A stretch of 64,000 nucleotides of DNA, from NCBI GenBank assembly GCA_025963645.1, contig JAOQAI010000005.1, positions 62,001 through 126,000 on the forward strand, given 5' to 3'. Source of the stretch: Flaviaestuariibacter sp. Lineage in GTDB: Bacteria > Bacteroidota > Bacteroidia > Chitinophagales > Chitinophagaceae. The translations under genes were made by a program, and so were the position numbers. Below the pieces are notes generated by a model. That model was not told the origin of the DNA. It saw only the letters and a list, made by a program, of their open reading frames with translations, and ran no database searches. This document shows, one piece after another, positions 24,363 through 33,625 of this stretch; positions within the stretch are counted from its first letter, which is position 1; the number at the start of each line of letters is the position of its first letter.

Positions 24363-25991
24363 ATGAGAAACATCAAATCTCTACTTTTCTTGGCCCTCCT
24401 TTTCTTGGTATCGTTTGCGGCAACGGCACAGGTGCCTGTCTTTGACAGTTATCCTCCAACGGCTGCTTCGCCTGTTCGTCCTACCATATTTTTAGATTTT
24501 GACGGACAAACGGTTTCTGGTACGCAATGGAATAATACTGCCGGGACTATCAACGCGGGTCCGGCGAATCTCTCCACGGAAAAGATCACGGAGATCTTTA
24601 ACCGCATAGCCGAAGACTATCGCCCGTTCAATATTAATGTAACCACGGATTCAACCAAATACTTTGGCGCTCCTGCTAAAAAGCGCATTCGCGTTATTCT
24701 TACCAGCAGTCATACCTGGTATAGCCAGCCCGTAGGTGGTGTGGCCTATACAGGTTCTTTTACCTGGGGTGATAATACTCCTTGCTGGGTCTTCACCACT
24801 GCTTTAGGGGATAATGTTAAGAAGATATCCGAAGCCGGTGCACATGAAGCCGGTCATACGCTGGGGTTGCGCCATCAGGCAAGCTATGACGCCAGCTGCG
24901 TAAAAATCTCCGATTACAATGCGGGTACCGGCACCGGGGAAATTGGCTGGGCGCCGATCATGGGTGTTGGCTATTCTAAAAATTTCACTACCTGGCATTT
25001 GGGCCCTACTTCTGTGGGATGCACGACTTCTCAAAGTGACTTGGGCATGATCACAAGACCTAATGCGAACGGGGTAACGTATCGCACGGATGATTATACT
25101 GATGGTTTCTTGGGTGCCACCACTGCTGCTGTCACGAATAATGAATTTGAAGTGAGTGGAGTAATCGCACAATCTGAGGATAAGGATATGTTCCAATTTC
25201 AGGTAACTAATCCCGGGAGGTTCAGGCTAACCGCTGTCCCTTATAGCGTAGGAACGAATAACTCCGGTTCCGATTTGGATCTGCAGGTACAGTTATTTGA
25301 TGCTAATAAAGTGCAGGTAGGCAGTTATAATCCAGAGCCTCTTTTAAGTTCAGTAATTGATACAGCCCTCGCCGCTGGCACTTATTATTTATTAGTAGAT
25401 GGAAAAGGCAATCAGTTTGCTACGGAATACGGTAGCCTTGGCTCTTATGCTTTGGAAGGGACCATTGAAGATTTTCGGGTATTGCCTTTGCACAAACTTG
25501 AATTAAAAGGTGTGAATCAGGCAGGTTTGCATCAATTCAATTGGGAGATTGTTGCCGATGAAGCCATTACCAAACAAGTATTGGAAGCGTCTTCGAACGG
25601 CAGGAATTTTTCACCTGTAACTGAGATGAGCATTTCGGGAAGAGCGCATAGCTATTATCCGAACGCATCCGGTACACTACAATATCGCCTGAATGTGACA
25701 TTCGATAATGGCCGGCAATATTATTCAAATATAATTGTGCTGCGCCCTGCTGCCAGTGCTGCACAAAAGCCGCAATTGGTTACCAATATCATTCGTGCAA
25801 ATACCTTATTGGTAATGAGCCAGGGCAGCTTCCGTTATTCGGTTGCGGACTTTAGTGGCCGGGTGATTGAAGAAGGGAACATCACTGAAGGAACCAACAC
25901 CTTACCACTTTTTATGCTTTCCGGCGGTGCTTACACCATTCGTTTCAGCAATGGAAGTGAACAATTTGTGGAAAAATTTATTAAGCCATAA
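24363..25991 (+). CDS. Secreted zinc metalloprotease with T9SS sorting domain
   Basis: 542 aa. Signal peptide (to about 22, FAATAQ); catalytic zone with GAHEAGHTLGLRH (about 159-171), the metzincin HExxHxxGxxH zinc motif, and a plausible Met-turn in WAPIMGVGY (about 197-205). A beta-sandwich PPC-like domain spans about 255-370 and the C-terminus (about 465-542) is a type A T9SS sorting domain ending GAYTIRFSNGSEQFVEKFIKP-like. It should cross the outer membrane through the type IX system whose SprA and PorT parts are encoded in this window. Ends before a 12-bp terminator stem. Confidence 0.9.
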   Translation: MRNIKSLLFLALLFLVSFAATAQVPVFDSYPPTAASPVRPTIFLDFDGQTVSGTQWNNTAGTINAGPANLSTEKITEIFNRIAEDYRPFNINVTTDSTKYFGAPAKKRIRVILTSSHTWYSQPVGGVAYTGSFTWGDNTPCWVFTTALGDNVKKISEAGAHEAGHTLGLRHQASYDASCVKISDYNAGTGTGEIGWAPIMGVGYSKNFTTWHLGPTSVGCTTSQSDLGMITRPNANGVTYRTDDYTDGFLGATTAAVTNNEFEVSGVIAQSEDKDMFQFQVTNPGRFRLTAVPYSVGTNNSGSDLDLQVQLFDANKVQVGSYNPEPLLSSVIDTALAAGTYYLLVDGKGNQFATEYGSLGSYALEGTIEDFRVLPLHKLELKGVNQAGLHQFNWEIVADEAITKQVLEASSNGRNFSPVTEMSISGRAHSYYPNASGTLQYRLNVTFDNGRQYYSNIIVLRPAASAAQKPQLVTNIIRANTLLVMSQGSFRYSVADFSGRVIEEGNITEGTNTLPLFMLSGGAYTIRFSNGSEQFVEKFIKP

Positions 25992-26024
25992 ACGTTTTTT
26001 TAATCCGTACACCGCTAACAAACA

Positions 26025-26060
26025 ATAGGTTTTCCTTAATTTAGGAAAACCTATTTTTTT
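26025..26060 (+). terminator. Terminator fused to the ykuK start codon
   Basis: Stem 26025-26036 / 26043-26054 (ATAGGTTTTCCT with AGGAAAACCTAT, loop TAATTT), then T7 ending at 26060. The next base begins the ATG of the YkuK-like gene. Confidence 0.88.
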
Positions 26061-26534
26061 ATGCGCTGGAGAAAATTCAATGGAGAGACGATCGAGCTCC
26101 CGATTTATCAGGCGGTAGAAGCCGCCATTAAACGGGAGTCAGACAAAGGTATTAAGCTGAAAGTGTGCATTGGCACGGATTCGCAGGTGAAGGGGGCGGA
26201 AACGGAGTTTGCCACCGTAATCGTTTTTTTACGGGAAGGCAATGGCGGTTTCATGTTCATTCATAACGAACGCACCACGCACAAATATTCCATTAAAGAG
26301 CGGATGCTGGTTGAGGTTGCCAAAAGCATTGAGATCGCTTACGAGCTATGCAATCTTTTTACGGAATACAAAGTAGCGATGGAGGTGCATGCCGACATTA
26401 ACACGAACCCGAACTTCAAGAGCAATGACGCGTTAAAAGAAGCGATGGGTTACATACTGGGAATGGGCTTTGCTTTTAAAGCCAAGCCGGAAGCCTTTGC
26501 CAGCAGCAGTTGTGCAAATAAGATGGTGAATTAG
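26061..26534 (+). CDS. YkuK family RNase H-like protein (DUF458)
   Basis: 157 aa. Recognised by LKVCIGTDSQVKGAETEFATVIVF (about 34-57) and the KYSIKERMLVEVAKSIEIAYEL helix, typical of the YkuK/DUF458 family with an RNase H-like fold; acidic residues in TDSQ and EVHADINT suggest a metal site. Nuclease activity is assumed from the fold, not shown. The ATG touches the T-run of the preceding terminator, leaving no leader unless transcription reads through or starts inside the hairpin. Confidence 0.82.
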   Translation: MRWRKFNGETIELPIYQAVEAAIKRESDKGIKLKVCIGTDSQVKGAETEFATVIVFLREGNGGFMFIHNERTTHKYSIKERMLVEVAKSIEIAYELCNLFTEYKVAMEVHADINTNPNFKSNDALKEAMGYILGMGFAFKAKPEAFASSSCANKMVN

Positions 26535-26630
26535 TGGTGTTGGGTTTTTATAAAAAAAGAGGTACACCATAATGCTGACTATTACGCTACCTGCGTAAAT
26601 CATCACAGTCTTAATGATCTGCGTTCTACA

Positions 26631-26762
26631 CTATCGCGGCTTGTTCTTTTCATAATAGATCTTTTCCTTAGCCTTCGCACTTTCGCGGGATAAGTGAAAA
26701 AGAAGGACTGCTGTCAAGAACAGGAGGATAACGGCTCCTTTTTCGATTTGCTGCCGGGTCAT
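26631..26762 (-). CDS. Small single-pass membrane protein downstream of engB
   Basis: 43 aa read by hand: MTRQQIEKGAVILLFLTAVL then LFHLSRESAKAKEKIYYEKN and a basic end. One membrane helix (about 9-22) followed by a charged, Lys-rich tail. The ATG follows the engB TAA with no gap (TAAATG), which suggests reinitiation from engB. Unknown function. Confidence 0.6.
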   Translation of the reverse strand: MTRQQIEKGAVILLFLTAVLLFHLSRESAKAKEKIYYEKNKPR

Positions 26763-27371
26763 TTATTCAGCCTTATTTAATTCAGCGATATGCGCCAGCA
26801 ACTGGCGGATGCCGGTACGCTTTACTGCCGACGTTAGAAAATGCGGTGGCAATTCTTCCCACCCTTCACTTAACGCTTCTAAAAAGCGGCGTACATTGGC
26901 AGCGGTTTCGCGTTGGGTGGTTTTGTCGGATTTGGTAAAGACCAGCGAAAACGGCACCCGCCACTCGCCGAGGCTGTTTACAAAATCAAGATCAATCTGC
27001 TGCGGCTCGTGCCGGCTGTCAATCAGCACAAAAAGCGTTACCAGGTTTTCCCGCTTGCGGATGTATTCTTCGATCATCTTCGTCCAGGTCTTGCGGACAT
27101 TCTTTGCCCGCTTGGCATAGCCATAGCCCGGCAGGTCTACCAGGTACCATTGCTGCTGGTCGGCGGAAGTGATGATGAAGTGGTTGATCAACTGTGTTTT
27201 GCCCGGCGTGCCCGACACTTTCGCTAATTCCTTTTTATTTGTAATAGCATTGATAAGCGATGATTTGCCCACATTGCTTCGCCCGATAAAAGCATATTCC
27301 CGTTTGTCTGCTTTGGGACACATATCCACAGACGGGCTGCTGATCACATATTCCGACTTAATGATCTCCAT
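26763..27371 (-). CDS. engB: Ribosome biogenesis GTPase EngB (YihA/YsxC)
   Basis: 202 aa from ATG 27371. GTPase motifs in order: G1 GRSNVGKSSLI (about 29-39), G2 TPGKTQLIN, G3 LVDLPGYGYAK (about 74-84), G4 VFTKSDKT, G5 TSAVKRTG. It assists 50S subunit assembly. The frame opens 17 codons earlier, but those residues (LNSKLQTSNSKL) are the translation of a TTTGGAGTTTGGAG-type spacer repeat. A 43-aa membrane ORF follows without a gap. Confidence 0.93.
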   Translation of the reverse strand: MEIIKSEYVISSPSVDMCPKADKREYAFIGRSNVGKSSLINAITNKKELAKVSGTPGKTQLINHFIITSADQQQWYLVDLPGYGYAKRAKNVRKTWTKMIEEYIRKRENLVTLFVLIDSRHEPQQIDLDFVNSLGEWRVPFSLVFTKSDKTTQRETAANVRRFLEALSEGWEELPPHFLTSAVKRTGIRQLLAHIAELNKAE

Positions 27372-27386
27372 GGTCGCAAAATACAG

Positions 27387-27418
27387 TTTAGAGTTTGAAG
27401 TTTGGAGTTTGGAGTTGA
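27387..27418. repeat. TTTGGAGTT word repeat
   Basis: AGTTTAGAGTTTGAAGTTTG followed by GAGTTTGGAGTTGAG; the complementary words reappear at 27479-27502 (CTCCTAACCCCAAACTCCGAAC). It lies in the divergent engB-ubiE spacer. Confidence 0.65.
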
Positions 27419-27508
27419 GCAACTATTCACAAACTCTCCGTTCAGTTATGCGTTTGGATGATTAAAAAGCTAACAATAAACTCCTAACCCCAAACTCCGA
27501 ACCAGCAT

Positions 27509-27516
27509 TACCTTTG
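27509..27516 (+). promoter_or_regulatory. Candidate -7 element of ubiE
   Basis: TACCTTTG, full match to TAnnTTTG, ending eight bases before the ATG at 27525; no TTTG at the ideal upstream distance. Confidence 0.45.
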
Positions 27517-27524
27517 CCGCCTTC

Positions 27525-28274
27525 ATGTCCCAATTCGCACACGATAAGATAAAACCTTTCTCTGAAGAAGGCGCTAAAACCGAGCAGGTAAGCCAGATGT
27601 TCGACAAGATCGCCGGTCGCTACGATTTTATGAACCGTTTTCTCAGCGTAGGCATTGACATTATCTGGCGGAAAAAGGCGATTGCTTTATTTAAAAAAGA
27701 CAAGCCGCAGCTGATGCTGGACGTAGCTACAGGCACAGCCGATATGGCGTTGCGGGCAGCCAAAGTTTTGGCGCCGGAAAAAATAATCGGCATTGATATC
27801 TCTCCAAAAATGCTGGAAATCGGCCGGGAAAAAATAGCCGCTCAAAATCTTGGAACGAAGATTGAATTGCTTAGCGGCGATAGCGAAACAATAAATTTTG
27901 CCGACGGGACGTTTGATGCCGTAATGGTAGCCTTTGGGGTACGGAACTTTGAGCGGTTGGAAAAAGGGCTAAGTGAGATTTTGCGGGTGATGAAACCTGG
28001 GGCGCAATTGGTAGTGCTGGAATTCAGCAAACCGCGCCTCCCGGTGGTCCGACAGCTTTATAACCTGTACATGGGACGTATTGCTCCGCAACTGGCCAAG
28101 TGGTTAGCTCAAAACAAAAAAGCGTATCAATACTTAAATGAATCCGCTCAAGCCTTTCCCGACCGGCAACAGTTTGTTACTATTTTAGATAAAGTTGGCT
28201 ATCACCACACCTCGTACAAACCGTTAAGCTTAGGAATATGTTGTATTTACGTCGGACGAAAAGAGCAGGAGTAG
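27525..28274 (+). CDS. ubiE: Demethylmenaquinone methyltransferase UbiE/MenG
   Basis: 249 aa. It performs the last step of menaquinone synthesis, C-methylation with SAM. Family marks: MFDKIAGRYDFMNRFLSVG (about 24-42), LMLDVATGTADMALRAAK (SAM site, about 64-81), GIDISPKML, VAFGVRNFERLEKGL and LVVLEFSKP. Its last 37 bp overlap the start of the porT-like gene, so the two are co-transcribed; this pairing is common in Bacteroidota. Confidence 0.95.
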   Translation: MSQFAHDKIKPFSEEGAKTEQVSQMFDKIAGRYDFMNRFLSVGIDIIWRKKAIALFKKDKPQLMLDVATGTADMALRAAKVLAPEKIIGIDISPKMLEIGREKIAAQNLGTKIELLSGDSETINFADGTFDAVMVAFGVRNFERLEKGLSEILRVMKPGAQLVVLEFSKPRLPVVRQLYNLYMGRIAPQLAKWLAQNKKAYQYLNESAQAFPDRQQFVTILDKVGYHHTSYKPLSLGICCIYVGRKEQE

Positions 28275-28978
28275 TTGTTGGTTTCAGTATCTTGATTTTC
28301 TTACTCGCATCCATTACTGTTCAGGCGCAAAAAAGCCGTGAGCTTTACATGGAAGACCATGACCAGAAGCCTTATTATTTTGGCATCACGCTGGCTGGCA
28401 GCAGTTCCCGTTTTCAGACCGAGTTACACCAAAGCTTCCGTATGCAAGACAGCATCATGGTGGCAGAGCCGCTGAACTCCGGCGGTTTTGGTTTAGGCTT
28501 GTTGGCAACGGTTCGGTTAAGCAAACGTTTCGAAGCCCGCTTCAACCCGACACTTGCTTTCCTCGATAGAAGTATTTCTTACACATTGGCTTATAAAGAC
28601 ATTGACTTAGGTTATCAGGGTGTAAAAAAAGTAGAATCCGTTATTGTTTCCTTTCCGCTGCAAACCAAGTTCCGGTCCGACAGGATCGGTAATTTCAGGG
28701 TGTATATGTTGGGCGGTGTAAAGCTGGATTATGATCTTGCTTCCAACGCAAAAGCACGGCAAGCTGAGGACATGATCAAGATCGGGAAAATTGATTACGG
28801 TATCGAAGGGGGAATGGGGTTTAACTTCTATTTTAAAAGCTTCATCTTTTCCCCGGAGATCAAGATCAGCAACGGGCTGCGCAACCTGCATAGCCGCGAT
28901 AACAACCTGAAGTTCTCTTCGGTTTTGGATCGCATCCAGGGTCGTATGATCGTATTTTCCATCCATTTAGAGGGATAA
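28238..28978 (+). CDS. porT: PorT-like outer-membrane beta-barrel protein (type IX secretion)
   Basis: 246 aa. Signal peptide with long basic n-region (to about 31, ITVQAQ), then beta-barrel strands: YYFGITLAGSSSRFQTE, LGLLATVRLSKRFEARFNP, FRVYMLGGVKLDYDLASN and a final strand ending MIVFSIHLEG with a terminal aromatic/hydrophobic pattern. PorT/SprT is needed for type IX secretion and gliding. The position overlapping ubiE and the strand layout support PorT; other barrels of the outer membrane beta-barrel superfamily cannot be excluded. Confidence 0.82.
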   Translation: MLYLRRTKRAGVVVGFSILIFLLASITVQAQKSRELYMEDHDQKPYYFGITLAGSSSRFQTELHQSFRMQDSIMVAEPLNSGGFGLGLLATVRLSKRFEARFNPTLAFLDRSISYTLAYKDIDLGYQGVKKVESVIVSFPLQTKFRSDRIGNFRVYMLGGVKLDYDLASNAKARQAEDMIKIGKIDYGIEGGMGFNFYFKSFIFSPEIKISNGLRNLHSRDNNLKFSSVLDRIQGRMIVFSIHLEG

Positions 28979-29115
28979 GCCAGTCTTTGCAGCAATCATA
29001 GCTAAAGCCATTCTTTTATTTTTCGAGGCCATTAGGAAGCAATCTGCCTAACACCAGTGTGTCTATCAACTCTTCTCCCTATATTTAAAACTTTAGAATA
29101 GTTAGAACCTATCGT

Positions 29116-30957
29116 GTGAGAAAACTGTGGCGCCAATCAATCTTGCTGGCAGCGGTCCTGATGGCCGCACTAATGGCTTATGCCCAGCAGGATACCGCGC
29201 AACCTCAAAAACTCGACAGCTTTATTCTGCGCCAGCGCGGATTATTCGGCGACCTGGTAAAGAACCTCTTGAGTAATAATCCTATTGAAGCGCAACGAAC
29301 GGTGCAGCGGAATGATATCGCTTTTCAACGTTACCGTGGCCGTACAATCCGCAATATATTGGTCCAGTCATTGGATTTCGGAGTGCCTATTGCCGACACG
29401 GGGAAGCGATTTGCCAATACTATAACCCGCCTCCTTGATCAAGCCCATAAAAGCACACGGGAAAGGGTGGTTCGTAAAAATCTTTTTTTTAAGGAAGGGT
29501 CGGTCTTATCGCCGTTTATGTTGGGTGCCACCGAAAGACACCTTCGCGATCTTTCGTATCTGCAGGAAGCCCGGATCGTTGTGATTCCCGTAAGAGAAGA
29601 TCCAAATGCGGTAGATGTGATCGTGTTTTTAAAGGATGCTTTTTCATTGGGTGGTGGCATAAATGTGCATCAAATTAACCGGGTGGAAGTAAAGCTGCAG
29701 GAAGACAATTTTATGGGACGCGGGGATCGCATTCAGGCTTCAGGGTTTTATGATAGCAGGCGTAAAAAAAATCTGGGTTATGGCGGGGAATACCGGTGGC
29801 GGAATATCGAAGGCAGCTTTATAGATGCGCACATTGGCTTTCAAACTTATGGAAGGTCGTTTTCAAGCTATAAGTTTGAGGAACGCACCAACTACCTGAA
29901 AGTAATTAAGCCGCTGGTTAATCCCTACATGAAGTGGACCTATGCGCTTGAGTTAAGCAGCCGCTCCAGCGTTAATATGTACCATACAGATTCGATGTAT
30001 AAATCGGATTATGCCTATGGTTATACGCTTGGTGATGCGTGGGTAGGATGGAATATTACAGCAGACAAACCCTCGATTAATAACGTTGAAGACCGCCTGA
30101 ACCTGCTGGTAAGCAGCCGTTTTATACAACGCCATTTTGATAAGCGCCCTTCTATTGCCGGGGGTAGATATTTTTATAGATATACTGATTTTGAAGCGGT
30201 GCTGGGCGCTCTTTCGCTTTACCGCCAAACCTTTTACAAAACCAGTTTTATTTATGGCTTTGGCAGAAATGAAGACGTGCCGGAGGGAGTAGATGCTTCT
30301 ATTATTGGAGGATTGACCAACACCGCCGGGCGTCGGCGGCCTTACCTGGGTATAGACCTTCAGCGGTTTTATTTTACCCGCCAGGATCATTACCTGAGCT
30401 ATACCCTGCGGGCAGGCAGCTATTTTTTCAGGAGCGGCATGGAAGACATCAGTGTCCTGGGTAATATTGATTATTTCAGCCGCCTGCATCTGCTGAATGA
30501 CAGGTGGAAACAACGCAGCTTTATCAGTGCCAGTTTCGGGAAGCAGATCAATTACAGGCTTACAGAGCCTTTGTTTGTAGAGAGCCACTATGGTTTAACC
30601 GGCTACAAAAATGATAACCTTGCCGGCGATACCCGCATTACGCTAAAGGCAGAGTCGGTCTTCTTCAGTCCCTGGATGCTGGCCTATTTTCGGTTAGCTC
30701 CTTTTGGCTTTGCCACAGGCTCCCTGTTTCGTGCCAGCGGTGAGCCTGTACATAAACATAAACTCTATTCTTCTGTTGGCGGGGGTCTGCGTATTCAAAA
30801 CGAAAGCCTCGTTTTTGGTACAATTGAAATCAAAGGCGCTTACTTTCCCAACCCTGATTTTGAGGGCCGGGGCTGGCGGGTTGAAATCGGTACCAATATC
30901 CGCTTCCGGTATAATAAGGAGTTTATAAAAAGGCCGGAATTGGTGGGAGTGAATTAG
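29116..30957 (+). CDS. POTRA-containing outer-membrane barrel protein (Omp85-like)
   Basis: 613 aa, GTG start. Signal peptide to about 24 (AYAQ). Residues about 75-180 form a POTRA-like unit (RTIRNILVQSLDFGV, FFKEGSVLSPFMLGATERHL, VDVIVFLKDAFSLGGG); the rest is barrel strands alternating aromatic and polar residues (FYDSRRKKNLGYGGEYRW, LSYTLRAGSYFF, WRVEIGTNIRFRYNKEF). This is the layout of Omp85/BamA-like proteins, though there is only one clear POTRA. Its cargo or role is unknown. A frameshifted secreted protein gene follows 7-31 bp downstream. Confidence 0.8.
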   Translation: MRKLWRQSILLAAVLMAALMAYAQQDTAQPQKLDSFILRQRGLFGDLVKNLLSNNPIEAQRTVQRNDIAFQRYRGRTIRNILVQSLDFGVPIADTGKRFANTITRLLDQAHKSTRERVVRKNLFFKEGSVLSPFMLGATERHLRDLSYLQEARIVVIPVREDPNAVDVIVFLKDAFSLGGGINVHQINRVEVKLQEDNFMGRGDRIQASGFYDSRRKKNLGYGGEYRWRNIEGSFIDAHIGFQTYGRSFSSYKFEERTNYLKVIKPLVNPYMKWTYALELSSRSSVNMYHTDSMYKSDYAYGYTLGDAWVGWNITADKPSINNVEDRLNLLVSSRFIQRHFDKRPSIAGGRYFYRYTDFEAVLGALSLYRQTFYKTSFIYGFGRNEDVPEGVDASIIGGLTNTAGRRRPYLGIDLQRFYFTRQDHYLSYTLRAGSYFFRSGMEDISVLGNIDYFSRLHLLNDRWKQRSFISASFGKQINYRLTEPLFVESHYGLTGYKNDNLAGDTRITLKAESVFFSPWMLAYFRLAPFGFATGSLFRASGEPVHKHKLYSSVGGGLRIQNESLVFGTIEIKGAYFPNPDFEGRGWRVEIGTNIRFRYNKEFIKRPELVGVN

Positions 30958-30988
30958 GGAGATTGTGAGTACAGATAATAAAAAAAGC

Positions 30989-32342
30989 ATGCAAGCATAT
31001 TTCAATTACATAATAGTTTGTCTGCTTATTCCTTTTAAGGGTATCGCTCAATATCCAAACCTTTCAAGCTATAAAGTATCCCCCGTATCACCGCTAACCT
31101 TCTCTTACAAAAACTGTTTCCTCAACAAAGCCTGTTACGAGCAACAAAAAGCAATAAAGACAGAAGTGCCACCCTGGACGATCGGGGATAGCACTTCGCA
31201 ATTTTATTTCCTGGTGGATGGACGTAAAACAGCACTTTGGTCATCCTCCGCTTTGCCGGCTAAAAACGGTATTTTGAATTTTAAAAAAGAGGGCAATGGA
31301 CCTTTATTTGTCACACGTCCCTACGTTCAGCAGGACAGTTTTCAGCCCGGTATTGCCACACAAGATTGGAAGCGGAATTATCACGCGGTATATAGCGCAC
31401 ATCTGCTGGAGAGGGCAGCCGAACGTCTTTTTATTGGCTTTTGCCACGGCGAAAACAAAAATGAAATAACAACGCGGGCTTGCGCTGATGCAACTGATGA
31501 CGAGAGATGGCAAAACACGCTGCAACCGAATGTAACGGTTGAATTGCAGCGACTCCAATACCTGGTCGGGCGGCAAGCCTTACCGTGATGGCTGGGACAG
31601 TTATAATGGAATATTAAGTGCTTTATGGATGCCGGTTAGTCCGTTACAAAAAGGTTCGGTCGCCAGTAACGACATGGGGCCTATTGCCTGGCCATCCATG
31701 GCTTATATGACAACAGACAGCATTAAAACCACTGCTGGATTGAGACACCCTTCCTCTATAGTTAAAGGCGATTCGGTGTATATTTTTTATATTGAATCAG
31801 GCGTCTATAAAGGCTTGACACCGGCGGAAGAGGGAAGGCAGGGCGGTACCAAGTTATTACGTGTTCATAAGGATAGCCTTCTCAACCCGCACAACTACCA
31901 GGCTTTTTATAGGGAAGAGAAAGAAACCTGGAATGCTTCGCTCCCGGCGGGTTTTACCAAAGAGAACATGCTCCAATACGCCACTGTAAAAGGACCAAAA
32001 ACAACGGACATACTTGGAGGTAATAGTAAATCCAGTGATGTAGTGCGGTTCTCAGTTGCCAAGCTTCGAAATAGAAACGGTTTTATTGGTGTGGAGGAAT
32101 ACCATAATTGGGGCAGTCCTGTATATTATCTCGCGTTGCGTTTCTCTTCCAACCTTATGAATTGGTCCGACCGGCAGATCATTTACTCCGCTCCTTCATG
32201 GGAAACAGCTTTGTATCACTATCCTGTCTTTTTGGATAAAGAAGGCAAAAGCAATACAGAAGTGGATGAGGCTGATTTTTTTATTCTTGGCACACCATCC
32301 CGATGGAACAACGCCGTAAACCGACTGCGCATTTACCAATAG
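30989..32342 (+). pseudogene. Secreted protein gene broken by a frameshift
   Basis: Two open frames (to 31588 and from 31539) join into one protein of about 450 aa if one base near 31541 is removed: the first frame reads NVTV and the second continues NCSDSNTWSGGKPYRDGWDS. The extra G at 31541 is the likely lesion. A signal peptide is present (MQAYFNYIIVCLLIPFKGIA). The second half (GLRHPSSIVKGDSVYIFYI, DVVRFSVAKL, EEYHNWGSPVYYLALRFS) looks like blades of a glycosidase-type five-bladed propeller, but I cannot assign a family. The lesion may be real or a sequencing error. GTG 30965 is an alternative start. Confidence 0.72.
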
Positions 32343-32421
32343 TTGGCCGCTAAGTTTCGCTCATAAGGTGAAACGACCACTTCTCATTATCAAATCTTCA
32401 AATCCCCAAACAGCAAATTAG

Positions 32422-33414
32422 CTAGTACGCCCATTTCACTAAAGTAGCGCCCCAGGTAAAGCCGCCACCAAAGGCCGCCAGCACGATATTGTCGCCCTTA
32501 TTTAATTGGTGGCGCCATTCCCAAAGACAAAGCGGGATCGTAGCCGCGGTAGTATTTCCATAGCGATGGATATTGATCATTACTTTTTCTTCGGGCAGTC
32601 CCATCCGGGCAGCCGTGGCGTCAATAATGCGGCGGTTCGCCTGGTGCGGCACCAGCCAGGCAATATCATCTGCGGTAAGGTGGTTGCGTTCCAGCAGTTC
32701 GGCGCCAACATCAGCCATGCCCTTTACCGCGAATTTGAAAACCGATTGACCTTCCTGGTAAACAAAATGCTCTTTGTTGGCTACAGTTTCAGCTGTCGCG
32801 GGACGCACCGATCCACCCGCTTTCATGTGCAGGTACTGGCGGCCGCTGCCATCGCTTTTTAAAATAGAATCCTGTATGCCATAGCCATCCGCATTTGGTT
32901 CCAGCAAAACACCGGCAGCGCCATCTCCAAAGATGATGCAGGTTTGGCGGTCGCTATAATCAATGATCGAGCTCATTTTATCGGCGCCGATTACCACCAC
33001 TTTCTTGTACCGGCGGCTTTCGATCAGCGCAGCACCCGTAGTTAATCCATATAAAAATCCCGAGCAGGCAGCCTGAAGATCAAAGCCCCAGCAGTTCTTA
33101 GCCCCGGCTTTATCGGCAATCACGTTAGCTGTAGCTGGGAAAACCATATCCGGTGTTACCGTGCAGCAAATAATGCAGTCAATTTCTTCCGGAGAGATGC
33201 CACGTTTTTCGCAGATCTGCTTCACTACAGGAACCGCGAGATCAGACGTTCCCAGACCTTCGCCCTTTAATATGCGGCGTTCTTCAATACCGGTGCGGGT
33301 ACGGATCCATTCATCATTCGTATCCACCAGCTTCTCCAGGTCCGCATTGGTGAGTTTCGTTTCGGGTACGTATCCACCAATGGCCGTTATCGCTGCGGTA
33401 ATTTTTGTAGGCAT
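32422..33414 (-). CDS. fabH: Beta-ketoacyl-ACP synthase III
   Basis: 330 aa from ATG 33414. It condenses acetyl-CoA or branched starters with malonyl-ACP to begin fatty acid synthesis. Visible: [19 protein letters not shown], the catalytic Cys in [16 protein letters not shown] (about 106-121), His in [11 protein letters not shown] (about 255) and Asn in [14 protein letters not shown] (about 285). In Bacteroidota a plsX/rpmF partner is often upstream; here it is divergent from ruvA instead. It has a clear -7 element upstream. Confidence 0.95.
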   Translation of the reverse strand: MPTKITAAITAIGGYVPETKLTNADLEKLVDTNDEWIRTRTGIEERRILKGEGLGTSDLAVPVVKQICEKRGISPEEIDCIICCTVTPDMVFPATANVIADKAGAKNCWGFDLQAACSGFLYGLTTGAALIESRRYKKVVVIGADKMSSIIDYSDRQTCIIFGDGAAGVLLEPNADGYGIQDSILKSDGSGRQYLHMKAGGSVRPATAETVANKEHFVYQEGQSVFKFAVKGMADVGAELLERNHLTADDIAWLVPHQANRRIIDATAARMGLPEEKVMINIHRYGNTTAATIPLCLWEWRHQLNKGDNIVLAAFGGGFTWGATLVKWAY

Positions 33415-33434
33415 ACTCTTTCTTGTAAGGGCGG

Positions 33435-33442
33435 CAAAGATA
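33435..33442 (-). promoter_or_regulatory. Candidate -7 element of fabH
   Basis: On the minus strand TATCTTTG, a full match to TAnnTTTG, 20 bp before the fabH ATG. The -33 box is not obvious. Confidence 0.5.
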
Positions 33443-33461
33443 GGAAGTGGGAACAAGTTGA

Positions 33462-33602
33462 TTGGTTCATAAGTTGATTGGTTAACAGGTGAATGCTTTC
33501 ACGCCTTGTTATGTCACTTTGTAGCAGGCTATGGTATCAGGGGCGGCGCTACCGTTTACAGAGCCACTTATCAACTATTCAACTTATCAACTATTCAACC
33601 AC
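33462..33602. repeat. Word repeats in the fabH-ruvA spacer
   Basis: AAGTTGATTGGTTCATAAGT then TGATTGGTTAACAG, and further on CAACTATTCAACTTATCAAC then TATTCAACCACTC. These are short imperfect direct repeats with no coding function seen. Confidence 0.55.
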
Positions 33603-33625
33603 TCACTTCCCTTATTTTCGTGTCT

